The translations under genes and the position numbers were made by a program. A stretch of 64,000 bases of DNA from Sisyra terminalis (Eukaryota; Arthropoda; Insecta; Neuroptera; Sisyridae). The notes under the pieces are model-generated. The model searched no databases. It worked only from the letters and a program-made list of their open reading frames with translations, and was not told the DNA's origin. Each line of letters opens with the position of its first letter. Position 1 is the stretch's first letter. Below, piece by piece: positions 23,020-33,253 of this stretch. The stretch is from NCBI GenBank assembly GCA_958496175.1, contig OY292278.1, forward strand, positions 29,264,001-29,328,000. Reading direction: 5' to 3'.

Positions 23020-26000
23020 TTATAATTTTGTTTTTATTTCTGACAAAAAATCCAAATCGACAATATCCTCATTTTTATCACACATCTGTAATTTTTTTGC
23101 TCGTTGATTGAGAAGTTTGGTAGTGCTTTCGAGATCCTTTGACCATTCGTAATTATGTTTTGAACAAAAAATCACTTCGTTCTGGTCAAATTTTAGTTTG
23201 TATGAAGCATATGACGGAAAAACTGATATTAATTTCTTGAGGACTTCACAACGAAGAACTGAATCTCGACATACGAGGTTTACAATAAAAATGCCTGAAA
23301 AAAAAAATTTTTAGTCAACAGTTTTTAATTTAAAAGCATATTTGACAAAATATTTACCTTTTTCTGATAAAATTTCATAGATATCTTTTAATATTTCAAT
23401 TTCGAGGAAAGATTTGGGAGGACAACTCATACCGAGGCTTGGGTCGTTACTGTTCACATCAAATAAAATTGCGTCATAAAAAAGACATCGTTGTTTTCTT
23501 TCTTCATGAATAAAAGTTAATCCATCGGCCACTGAAATTTCTAAATCTGAACCTTTATTCGCTTTCGACTTTCCCAAATCTAAACCGAAATATTCGGTTG
23601 CAACTTGAACAACTTCCGGATCTATATCGATAGCATGAATTTTAGCGTTTACAAGAATCTTTTTTAAAAAATTGCACAATCCTCCTCCACCCAAACCAAT
23701 AACAAGAATATTTTTCGCTCGGTTAGCCTCGGATTCTATGCAAACTAAATTCGTTGCCGTTATCATATACCGATGATGATCACAAGCCAAATATCCAGTA
23801 TCAACAACCAACTGTTCTCGATTTTTCAACTTCATCTTCTTCAATTTCGCTTCCGATTGAATTAAGTTTTGATTACTAAGAAAAATCAAACGCCGAAACA
23901 ATTCTCCAGTTTCCGTTTCGACATCTTCGACAACAAATTTACCGGAAATCTCGCTATTTTTTTCACACAGGATATTTCGTTTTCCTGAATCTGATCCTAA
24001 AGAAATGTAAGGGATGTCTTTCTGGCACGTGGATGGAGCCAAACTTTTTACACACGCGGAAATTTCTGAGTTAATTACGTCTAAGTTTCCGTAAGTTTGC
24101 CCTCGATGCAAGACTACAATAGCCAGTCGCGAATAGACTGTGGATTCTAATAGGTGTCGACGTCCTTCTGGAGTTGAAAATAACCATTCCATTTCTCTAA
24201 AATAAGTCAGTATGTAAGTAATTCTGCATCAAAAACAATTTTAAGGTTTGTTGAGATAATAAAAAAAATATTATTGCGAACTCGTATACCGAGGTTCCAC
24301 AGAAACTTGTAGGTATGTAAATAGTTTATATATCTCGGGAAACATAGCTCCAAAATTTTTGCGTTTTTTCGATTATGTACTAACTTTCCCAATAAAATTG
24401 CTCAATTTCAAAACTAAAGTATGGCACAAGTATACTGTAGGTCTGTATAACTTGGCAACGTCTGATTCTCCATTTTGCTTTTAATCTAATTTGTGAAAAA
24501 ATAGACCATAATGAATTTCTCAAAAAAAGAGTAAGTTAGACAATGTATCGTCTAAACTCTAAAGTATTCCCGTGCCTGATATAAAATAGAAATTAAAGGA
24601 AAATTAGATATCGGAAGAATCAAATTTTTTATTAAAAGTTCATGGTTCTAATGAGATACGTGAAATAACAAGTACTTATAAAATAGTAATGGCTAAATCG
24701 AGACAAACTTTGGCTCAAATCCCTTTTAGAACAGTCAAATGTGGCAACGTTGCATTTTCGACCTAGTTTTTATTTTAATTCGGGAATAAATCGGCCCACA
24801 ATGAAAAGTTAGCCACAAATAAAAAAGGTATACATTATTAGAACTTTAATTACCAAAAAAATCGCGAAAAGAATAAGAAACAAAGTCGAAAATGCAACGT
24901 TTATAATTCGTTATATTTTCTGGGACTCCCCTATAAATATTACGTCGTAAAAATACCTCCCTTCCGTACAAACATGAGTTATTATAACCATTTTTAAGCC
25001 TCTATGACGGAAATGCAGACCTTAAAATATTTATAGGGGGATTTTTTCGTTGGTTTAGATCTTTTATTTAATATTTCTGTTATGAAAATTCTCGTTTTAT
25101 ACTGTTTAAACAACATACAAAATATATTATGGTCTTATTAATGTAATTTAATTAACAAAAGTAAACTATGAACATTACTTTGGACAAAAACTAAAATGTA
25201 TTTTTGACGTATTACCTAGATGCGTATTTCGATTGCCAAGTTATCTTCCTCAGTAGTCATCAAGTAGTATTGGATCGCTCCACAACTACCATGTCACAAT
25301 AGTAACTCATCACTGTGCCTTATCACATAGCAGTTAAAGAGTGATTCAATACTACTTGATGACCCTGAGGAGACTACTTGGCAATCGAAATACGTATCTG
25401 GGTAATACGTAATATTTTTGTAAATTATATTTCATAAATGAGACTACAATATATTTTATATATTGTTTAAACAATATAAAACGAGAATTTTCATAACAGA
25501 AAGATTAAATAAAAAAGTCGAGAGAAAAATTAAAGTAAAATTGGTAAATGAATTGTAATCGTTACGTTTCGTTAGAACCCCTACCTATCGTTTCCTCCCA
25601 CTTTGTCACATTCAGTGACACCCTCTCCTCCTTGTTAAAAACGGCATTTAGAGACATTTTGAAACCATTACATTTAAAATACCTTTAATAACTTTGAACT
25701 ACTTCTAATGGCCTTTTTAAACATTTATAATGCCATTTTTAACAGGGCCGCCCTTTCTATGCCAACGCCACCTTTGTTTTAGATCAAATTTTCTTACATA
25801 TTTCGTTTGCCAAGCAAACTTCTTTAATGATCATTAAGTAGAAATAGATCGCCTCAAGTCACTTTTAGAACAGTTAAATCTGGCAACGATGCGTTTTCTA
25901 TTTTCTTTTAATAAATCAGCCCATAATGAAAATGTAAGCCACTAAAGAGAAAAGTATACCATATTAGAATTGAATTAACAAAAAAATCGTGAATAAAAGG

Positions 26001-27033
26001 GTCTTGAGCCAATAGATGTCTCGTAACTACTACAATATGATAAGTCATACAATAATTTTAATTAAAGCACTTACCTTCCTTGTGGAACAATAAAGACTGC
26101 AAACTTTCCTTGGTTTTTCCGTTTTGTGTTATCATCCAAAACATAGATACTGTACCGAGGAAGATGTTGATCTTGTTTGAATAAATCCATGGCAATTTCA
26201 TCCGATTCGGCGATTGTCGTTCGCGACAAAGCGTGGCAAATCATTGCTGTTTTCTGAATATTTGCTACTTCTTGTTTTAAAGTTTCCACATCCACCCGGT
26301 TAGTATTACTTCCATGACATAGTTCGATTATTTGCATAGGCATGGGTTTGCATTTGGTACAAACTATCATAAAAACCGGTAAGTGAGAAGGACTATTTTC
26401 GGAATTTTCTATTTCAAGGCACCGAATTACTCGAAACATCCAACCCGGACGAGTAAAGAAGATTAATAAATGTTTGATGATTTGTTCTTGAAGCAAAGAA
26501 ATGCATACGTAGCGACCTCCAATACGAAGAACTCTTTCGATTTGATCAAACATTGCGTTGATAGTTTTCAATGTAGATTCTTCCTCGTCCGGCATGAGAG
26601 CATCTAATGTTCCTTTGTCCAAAACCACACTAAATTCAGAATCCTGAAAGGTCATTTGTGTAACATCCATTTGAATAAAATTCATCTGATCTCGATTTTG
26701 ATTTTGGACCGACATTTGTTTGATGGCAACGGGTGAAATGTCGATATTGGTAATTTTTGAATATCCAACATCATATAAATCAGAGCTTAGCTTTGAATTA
26801 CCACAGCCAACGACTAATATACTGTCGGAGTTTTTGATATATTTGTGTAAATATTCACAGAGCTCGTTGTATTCCCCATACCTACAATTATAAGATTTAA
26901 GTATCTTTTTCTGAATATTTAGTAAAAAGAAAAATGCAAACCATTCGAATCCTTTTTTGTTTCGTTTCTCAAAAAAAGTATTCCAATATTGTTTGGTTTT
27001 AAATTCATCACGAGATCGAGGCAATAAATCCAT
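23020..27033 (-). CDS. METTL13: eEF1A lysine and N-terminal methyltransferase (METTL13-like)
   Basis: Four minus-strand exons join in frame: 27033-26942, 26881-26075, 24196-23358 and 23294-23020, giving 670 residues against about 699 in human METTL13. The order of family blocks is kept across every splice: KGFEW joins YGEYNELC, FAVFIVPQGR joins EMEWLFSTPEGRR, and ILSEKG joins IFIVNLVCRD. Two methyltransferase domains are visible. The N-terminal one has an SAM-binding motif ILVVGCGNSK near residues 52-61 and VVLDKGTLDALM. The C-terminal one has ILVIGLGGGGL, an IDIDPEVV strand and DAILFDVNSND. In human METTL13 the N-terminal domain methylates Lys55 of eEF1A and the C-terminal domain its N-terminus, tuning translation in the cytosol. 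That role is inferred here from domain order and motif conservation. Both domains look intact. Confidence 0.95.
24711..24900. mobile_element. AACGTTGC-type MITE, right end truncated
   Basis: The left arm reads TTGGCTCAAATCCCTTTTAG and GGCAACGTTGCATTTTCG. The right arm stops after GTCGAAAATGCAACG, where the family would continue into the terminal 30 bases. A more diverged relative occupies 24423-24579, with ends GGCACAAGTATACTGTAGG and CTAAAGTATTCCCGTGCC. Confidence 0.6.
25063..25517. mobile_element. Large palindromic (foldback) element with paired R repeats
   Basis: The outer left arm reads TTTCTGTTATGAAAATTCTC and GTTTTATACTGTTTAAACAA. The outer right arm is its inverse, TTGTTTAAACAATATAAAAC and GAGAATTTTCATAACAGAAA. 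The inner part of each arm is the R repeat: TATTTCGATTGCCAAGTTAT near 25230 facing TACTTGGCAATCGAAATACG near 25378. The arms are about 220 bases and meet near 25290-25310. It is a non-autonomous DNA element or a snapback repeat in METTL13 intron 2; no transposase or clear target duplication is visible. Confidence 0.75.
25541..25630. repeat. CACGTTTC...CCTCCC dispersed repeat end, copy 1
   Basis: The stretch AATTGTAATCGTTACGTTTC followed by a C-rich block of hard-to-align CCT runs and TTTGTCACATTCAGTGACA also occurs near 52730-52790 and 60715-60780. A matching opposite end, GGACTCCCCTATAAATATTA CGTCG, is near 24925 and has a partner at 52545. The element is probably about 0.7 kb, with the palindrome nested inside this copy. 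The class is not determined. Confidence 0.45.
25853..26012. mobile_element. AACGTTGC-type MITE, internally shortened
   Basis: The left arm reads CGCCTCAAGTCACTTTTAG and CTGGCAACGATGCGTTTTC. The right end reads GAATAAAAGGGTCTTGAGCC, so both terminal sequences are present but much of the right arm is deleted. It ends 63 bases from the METTL13 exon 2 donor. Confidence 0.55.
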
Positions 27034-28071
27034 TTTTTGCTAATAAAATAAATTAGTAAAAATAATTTGGTATTTAATTAGCTACACGTGGGTATCACTC
27101 ATGGTCTTGTCAACAATGTCATACCGACAGTAATAGGTTAAGTTAAAACTATTTAAATTATAGTACAGAAAAGCCTTTTTTTAACTTAAGGAAAGATAAT
27201 ATAATAAACTCATTTATGTGGTGTACAGAATCTGGTATAAAATCATCTTCGGTGTTAAATATTCAAATTATTTTATTTTTCGAAGAATTTTGCTGATTTT
27301 GTCTGGTTCAATACTTAGATAGATAATATGGATAATTTACATGTAATATTGTTTGTCTATACTTGTGATAATAATAATAATATATAAATAGATATAATAT
27401 AATTATAATAGATCAACGAGATCAACTTTTTACGAAGCAAACCAAAACAAATATTGCCAAACATACACCATATACTGGCATTTATTGTCTTCAATGCACT
27501 AATATATACACATTATGTATAAAAAGATATAAATAAAATATAAATAGATAACGCACGTAGCGCACTCTACAGTTATTGTACACAAGCGGTTACGTTCAAA
27601 GAAACTCCCAGCGCCATCCTTGTGGGCTCTAACCTGGATTGAACTAAATAAAATGTGACCGCGCCTGCGTCGAACGTGTGCCAAATTGAAAGAATCAATG
27701 TGTCAAATTGTCAATTTGGGCATCGGGAACAAGTAAAATTAAGCATTTATTTGCGTGAATTTGTCCTCATCGGTACTTACTTATCGATAATTGTTTTTAG
27801 TTATCAAAAAAACGTACCTCACTTAGATGGCACTGTGCACGCTTCGCAAGCTTCTGTGATTTTCGCTAGTTTCCCCTTTTTTGCTATGCATAACATGTAT
27901 TGACATGTATGGTCTATTTGGTTTATTCATATAAACATTTTGACACATATCAATGCTTCAAAATTGTTACTTAATTTAATGAAACCGTTTTTAGTACATA
28001 AAATATTGTTATTAAAGACAATATAAAATAAATATTCAAGGGCAGTAACATTTTTCGAAAAAAAAAACAGA
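27034..28071. promoter_or_regulatory. Divergent promoter region, METTL13-like / THAP gene
   Basis: The two genes start head to head about 1 kb apart, so this interval must hold both promoters unless non-coding 5' exons lie further off. The part from 27545 to 27900 is markedly less AT-rich than the rest and contains CCGCGCCTGCGTCGAACGTG at 27659. This is the most promoter-like patch. A run of TATA-like sequence at 27370-27410 is a low-complexity tract and cannot be called a TATA box. No conserved coding sequence was found. Confidence 0.45.
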
Positions 28072-30834
28072 ATGCGGTCGTGTGTATATTGTAAAGCGAA
28101 GGAAAGCACTCCTCGAAAACTATCTTTATTTAGGTAAGTATTACAAAAAATTTAAAGTTGAAAAATTGTAAGAATCGTTACGTTAACGTATTTTGTGTAT
28201 TGTATTTGACAATAATAAAATAAATTATTATAGATATAATTAAGATGGTAATCATTAACCATAAAAAATAATGTACCAGATAACTTAACTTCAAGTTTAG
28301 TTGTTTCTAGTCTGTAAGTTCTAAGTAGACAAAAAGTGCTAATATATCATTAATGGTTTGGACCGTTTGGACATAACTTATATTATAGTCTTAAATATCA
28401 TATTTTAAAATGATACCATATAATTTACTTACAAAATTTTTGGTGCGACGAGCGAAGTGAGCAAGGATTCCGGAAATTGATAAACAACGCGAGCAGATGG
28501 TGAAATTTATAGTTACTTATAATTAAACTAATCCTTTTTTTACAACTAAGTACCGACTAATTTACATTTCCCTGTTTTATGATTAACTGCTATCACGATA
28601 AAATAAAAAGTGCCAATATCACCAATACAATGATATATACTTTTAATATTCAAACACTCCAATACTTTCAGTCCAAAGTTTTTTTATTTAGATTGCAAAA
28701 AAAGTTATTCTTTAATTCTGTTGAAATTATCCAAAGTTACTTAGTCAGTTCTAGATCTAGCTATTGAGAATTGATCAGTAGGCGTGGGTTAAAAAACATA
28801 GCTACGTATTGTGTGCAACCATAGGATTTCCCATCTGCTTCTATTGAGTTTGTGTTATTATTTTAATTATTTTCATTTTCTTTAAAATACATTTTCAACT
28901 AGATTGAATCAAATCTAGGCCTGGAAAATGTTGCTTACGCAAAAAATTCTTGAAGCTTGATGTTTACATTATTAAATGTAGTAAAATAATTAAAATACAA
29001 GCAGTAATATGTTGAGTTTAACAGTGTTTTGTTTACAATTTTCTCTTACAAAAAAAAAAATACAAGGAACAGTTTTGAAAGTAAGGAAAAAATTGGTTTC
29101 TTTCCGAACAAATTTTTGACGCAAACAAAATCGCTACCAGACTTGAGTATAGCAAGAAAACTTATTTCTAAATTTTCTTATGCTTTAACCATAACCATTC
29201 ATAGCACAGTAAACCCAATTTTTTGTACAAAGATTTAATTTAATAACTTCCATTTTAATTAAAAAAATGTATTTGATTTTTAATTTAATTATAGTTAACT
29301 ACTTGATATAGTTGTATATAAAAGAGCACACAAAAACTAGTACTTTTTTGGTCACCAGGCGTCGTGATCAAAGTGGTCAGTTCCCATTAGACGTTCCCAG
29401 AAAAAACTTAGTCTAATTAAAAAAATATTATTATTGAGAGATTTTTAATCATTGTCGAGGAATGGCTAAAAATTCAGCATTTTCAGGAAGTACCTAATCA
29501 TTTCGATAGTTCCATAAGTGCCTAAAGTTGTTTCCGAGAAATGCATAGTTTTGAGTTTTGACTTTAAAATACATAGATATATTGGAATTACATAAAGGTA
29601 GTTTCGTTTAACTCAGTATGTTTGTATTTTCTGAGAAATTTAAAAAAACAACGAAAAATAAAGATTGTCGAATTTAATTAGTTTCTGACAAAATTCTATC
29701 ATTGCAAGCATCTTATAATATTCTAAAGCAGACCATTTACGCTCCGACTTGCAGTTCAACTTTCGAAGTCGGATCTAAAGTCGGACCGTGAATGGTGTTG
29801 TTGGAAGTTGGATGTCTAGTCGGATCATTTAGGCGATCCAACTAGTAGTCCGACTAACAGTATTGCAAGTCGAAGCGTGAATGTCCTGCTTAAATGATTT
29901 GACTAGTCCGACTAGATATCCAACTTCCAATAACACCATTCATGGTCCGACTTTAGATCCACCTTCGAAAGTCGAACCCCAAGTTGGACTGCAAGTCGGA
30001 GCGTGAATGGCCTGCTTAAATTTTGCCTGTTGAGGTAGCAAAAATTACCTTTGAATAATATTTTCTATTGATTTTTGGACAGATTTCCAAAAGACGAGAG
30101 AGTCCTCCCACTTTGGCTAAAAAATATGAACTTTGATCCACTCTGGGTACCGTCGGAAAATCATCGTCTTTGTTCTCAACATTTTGTAAGTCAGTGCATA
30201 TATTATGGGCCCAAAACTCCTCGTTTGTATAAAGGCAGTATTCCGACAATTTTTGGCATTAACAAGGGAGATTCGATTACAAATTATCGTCAAAAATTAA
30301 ATGAATTAAGCCAGAATCAACTCGACCTCGATCCTTTGAAAATAGGTAAGTTTATTCAATTTTTCAAAGCACACGTATTATATGTAAGGTGAAGAGTTCT
30401 TAGGAGGATTTCAACCCTTTAAAATCTTAAGACTCTATTTTATTACATAAATTGTTAGACTACTATTAATTAATAAGAAGAGACGGTATTCCTACGTATA
30501 ACTGAAAGATTTAAAAAAAAAGTTTGATACGTCTTCAAAATTTAATAAAAGTGTTGTATTCAAATTTAAATCAATATTTAATAATAAAAAGTTGGCTAAA
30601 TCTTAAAAAATCAGGAAATTTTAGTTAAAAATGTATACTCTCATCCTTTCAGCATAAAGCGTTGAGTCTTTATGACTTTTTATTCTTTGCATTTTTATAG
30701 AACCAAAAGAGGAACCAGAGGAATATATTTTGCCAGATGTATACTTTATAAATAATGCTGATATTTCATCAGCATTTTCGATAACCTCGGCACCCAACAG
30801 TGAAATATCTGAATCATTGTCAGAATCTTCGTGA
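28072..30834 (+). CDS. THAP-domain zinc-finger protein, short form
   Basis: Three exons join in frame: 28072-28133, 30083-30345 and 30701-30834, giving 152 residues. The first two encode a complete C2CH THAP domain: Cys4 and Cys7 (MRSCVYCK), RFPKDERVLPLW with the conserved FP and Trp32, then Cys51 and His54 (RLCSQHF). The closing GSIPTIFG matches the family's AVPTIF-type motif. THAP domains bind DNA sequence-specifically and many derive from P-element transposases. The rest of the protein is short and acidic, ending SESLSESS, with no coiled coil, DDE domain or second finger. AATAAA at 30870-30875 could end the message. I cannot name an orthologue. A longer isoform could exist if the exon 3 stop were bypassed by splicing. 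Confidence 0.85.
28134..30082 (+). other. Intron 1 of the THAP gene
   Basis: The intron runs from a strong donor (GTAAGT) to an acceptor ending TTTTTGGACAG. Apart from a foldback at 29727-30016 next to its 3' end, it shows only AT-rich sequence with a slightly GC-rich patch near 28440-28490 (GCGACGAGCGAAGTGAGC). No coding exon is supported inside. Confidence 0.7.
29727..30016. mobile_element. 290 bp foldback element in THAP intron 1
   Basis: The left arm reads GCAGACCATTTACGCTCCGA, then CTTTCGAAGTCGGATCTAAA and GTTGGAAGTTGGATGTCTAG. The right arm is its inverse, with CTAGATATCCAACTTCCAAT and ACTTTAGATCCACCTTCGAA, ending GGAGCGTGAATGGCCTGC. The arms are about 110-130 bases and contain internal repeats of GTCGGA and AAGTCG. 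It is GC-richer than its flanks, has no coding sequence and ends 66 bases before the exon 2 acceptor. It would fold into a long hairpin if transcribed. No target duplication is clear. Confidence 0.75.
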
Positions 30835-31109
30835 AATATAAATTCAGCAGGTAATTTTCTGAGATCAACAATAAAAATGTAATTTGTTAAATTCGGAAGA
30901 TATTTATTAGATATCTAGTAATTAAGTTGATAATAATAATAACAAATAGATAGTTATTCGGATTTTATGTTGTAAATTTTATCAAAAGTAATTAATAAAT
31001 ATGGGTCAATATATTCTAAACTGTTTTTAGCATTTGGTCCAGATACGTATCATTATTGCAATGAATCGGCATTACAATTATAGAAAAATCCAATTATTAA
31101 TTTCATGTC

Positions 31110-31170
31110 ACTGAAGAAGATTGTTTGGCAATCGAAATACGTGTTTGGAACAATATGTCAATAATCATTT
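31110..31170 (-). repeat. Dispersed repeat R, fragment
   Basis: On the plus strand it reads GTTTGGCAATCGAAATACGT preceded by TGTCACTGAAGAAGATTG, matching the inner part of the palindrome at 25063-25517 in inverse sense. Only about 60 bases are recognisable. Confidence 0.5.
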
Positions 31171-31942
31171 TTCAACATTACCAAACGTTTTTTCTTATAG
31201 TTTACTTTTGATAAATTATACTGAACTATTAAATATATTTATGGATGCAAATACTGTAAGAGTACTCCAAAAATTTTGAAAAAAATAGTTCAGATTATGA
31301 TTGTTGGTAATGATTACTTTTGCTAGAAATTTACAAAAACAATTATTAATCTCGTGTAAATTGACTACTGATACTGGTCCACTTGGCATGATTTGACTCA
31401 CTATTATTCTTATCTCTGTTAAAAAAACATTTTAAAGTTGTTAAGGGCATTTTAAATGTAATGATTTCAAAATGCTTTTTATAACTTTAAAGATTTCTAA
31501 TAGGTTTTTTGAACATTTGAAATGCCTATTTTCAACAGGGATGATTATTGAGTTTTGAAACTCGTTTAATATAATCTTATTGAAAAAAAGTAATAAGTTT
31601 TTTAGATGCAATAGATGACACACACAATATGGCTCGCAAAAATTTATATGACAATATAGATGTTTTAAAAAAAATTTGACCAAAGCGAAGCTCGAAGTAC
31701 TAAAACTGAGGAAGTAAAATATGCTATTAATTTCAAAAACTAATCACTGTGAGAAGAAGATACCTTTATTGAAATAGAGGAAACAACGTTTGTTAAAAAG
31801 ACTTTAACTTGAGTGGAGTGCATACGAACTTTTTCCCAAAACAATTACCTTGTTAGGTCAAACGAACATTTGCACTACCTTTGCAAACAAATTCATTAAA
31901 CTTATATTGAATTGTTGGGAATTGGTAAAAATTTCGTATATA

Positions 31943-32292
31943 CCCTAACAAAAAAATCCATATGAATTTATGTGAGAAACCACATGGGAAAGGATAGATT
32001 TATGTAGGAAGTCACATGATTTATGTAAATTCATATAGGAAATAAAGACAGCGAGGGTTAGAGACAGTTGCGGACAATAAAAAAACATAACATCATTAAA
32101 TTAAAATTTAGATATTTCTGTCATCCTTTTACTAAAGTTTGCAAAATATTATACGTTCAAGTTTCATTTTTCTCATCGACGCCAATCGACGCTATGAATT
32201 CCTATAGGAATCCACATGTGGATTCTTCTTTAAACATCATATGGGAAACCAAATGGATTCCTATGTGTTTTTTTCTTTTGTTTTTGATAGGG
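31943..32292. mobile_element. 350 bp MITE with CCCTA inverted ends and a TA target site
   Basis: The left end CCCTAACAAAAAAATCCATA and the right end TTTTTGATAGGG are inverted partners, each flanked by TA (31941-31942 and 32293-32294). A TA duplication suits Tc1/mariner-type elements. The interior has further symmetric blocks built on ATCCACATG and CATGTGGAT words (near 31980-32040 and 32200-32270). It has no transposase frame. Confidence 0.65.
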
Positions 32293-33253
32293 TATTATTA
32301 CAGAAAACAAAACATTTGACATTTTTTAATGCCGGAAATAATTAATTTTTGCCATTTATTAACAAGTAATCTTTTTAAATAATTTAATTTTAGTTTACAT
32401 TTACAATTTCTAAAAAAAATTCTTATGAAAATTATGGTGTTTCTGATCCAAGCTTATACCAAAATTATGCTTTTCTTTTGTATTATTCTTTGATATCAAT
32501 ATTCATTTAAGGTACTTTTATACGAAAATTAAAGAAGAAAATATATTTTTTTTTGGTTTTTCATCTATTTTGTGTGAAGTTAACTCTCTAACATTAACAC
32601 TTTCCTTCCACATCCATAGGTACGGAGTCAAATGCTTTAGTGACATACAATCGGGTTATACGAAATTATGAGGGGTTTGTTTTTACTACGAATAAGAGTT
32701 TTATTTTAATAAGTGTTTAAAAAATAAAATTGTAAATTTGATATTGAACATATTGAATAACAAAAATAGTTCGGAAGAACTATTGGAGGAACATAAAAAT
32801 GGAAACAAAGAATTTTTTACATTTCTTTTCTTTAATGCCTCAAAAAAGTTATGAATTTATGACTGGAATTGAAACAGGTTTTGTATTTTCATTAATTTAC
32901 AAATTTGTGAAGCTATATAACTACTCTATATATAATTTGTGCAACTGAAAATTGATTCTTTATGTATACCGGTTACCGTTGTATTATTCAGTATTCAAAA
33001 ACCTTCCCGTTTTCTTTTATTATATTTATATTGAGTGTGAATTTATAATAAATATATTTAATACCAATATTTCATAAATCAATTAAATCAATTCTATTAT
33101 ATGTAGATGTAATATACCGTAACACACAATCTTTCGCATATTTTGAAAATTGCCGCTCCTAATTTGAAATTGACGTAAAATCATTCGTGTGTTATCGTTT
33201 CTCCGATTTAGTCCGATTGAACCTGTCAAATTTTAAGCAGTTTTGAGCTAATA

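Larger units (their letters stand above)
24197..26074 (-). other. Intron 2 of the METTL13-like gene, built largely of inverted repeats
   Basis: The intron separates the exons for the two methyltransferase domains. It contains three AACGTTGC-type MITE copies (about 24423-24579, 24711-24900 and 25853-26012) and a palindrome of about 455 bases at 25063-25517. It also holds fragments of a longer repeat whose ends resemble those near 52538 and 52730. Little of its 1.9 kb looks unique. Confidence 0.7.
30835..33253. other. Intergenic region, THAP gene to NDUFS6
   Basis: After the THAP stop this region holds a diverged R repeat (31110-31170) and a MITE with a probable TA duplication (31943-32292). 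The remainder is AT-rich and shows no reading frame I would call a gene. The last few hundred bases before 33254 must include the NDUFS6 promoter, but no core element stands out. Confidence 0.55.

Noticed and set aside
23311..23357. The C-terminal KYFVKYAFKLKTVD end of the METTL13 frame
   Set aside because: This is read-through of a short intron. Splicing to 23294 gives the expected family C-terminus.
26882..26941. The stretch reading FAFFFLLNIQKKILKSYNC within the METTL13 frame
   Set aside because: It is a 60-base in-frame intron with a good donor and acceptor; removing it restores the conserved FEWYGEY sequence.
27370..27410. TATA-like run as a core promoter
   Set aside because: It is part of a low-complexity AATAAT/ATATA tract and not positioned clearly for either gene.
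27499..27684. Minus-strand frame starting MAHVRRRRGH in the divergent promoter
   Set aside because: It is short and has no family resemblance. Its basic start reflects the GC-rich promoter patch.
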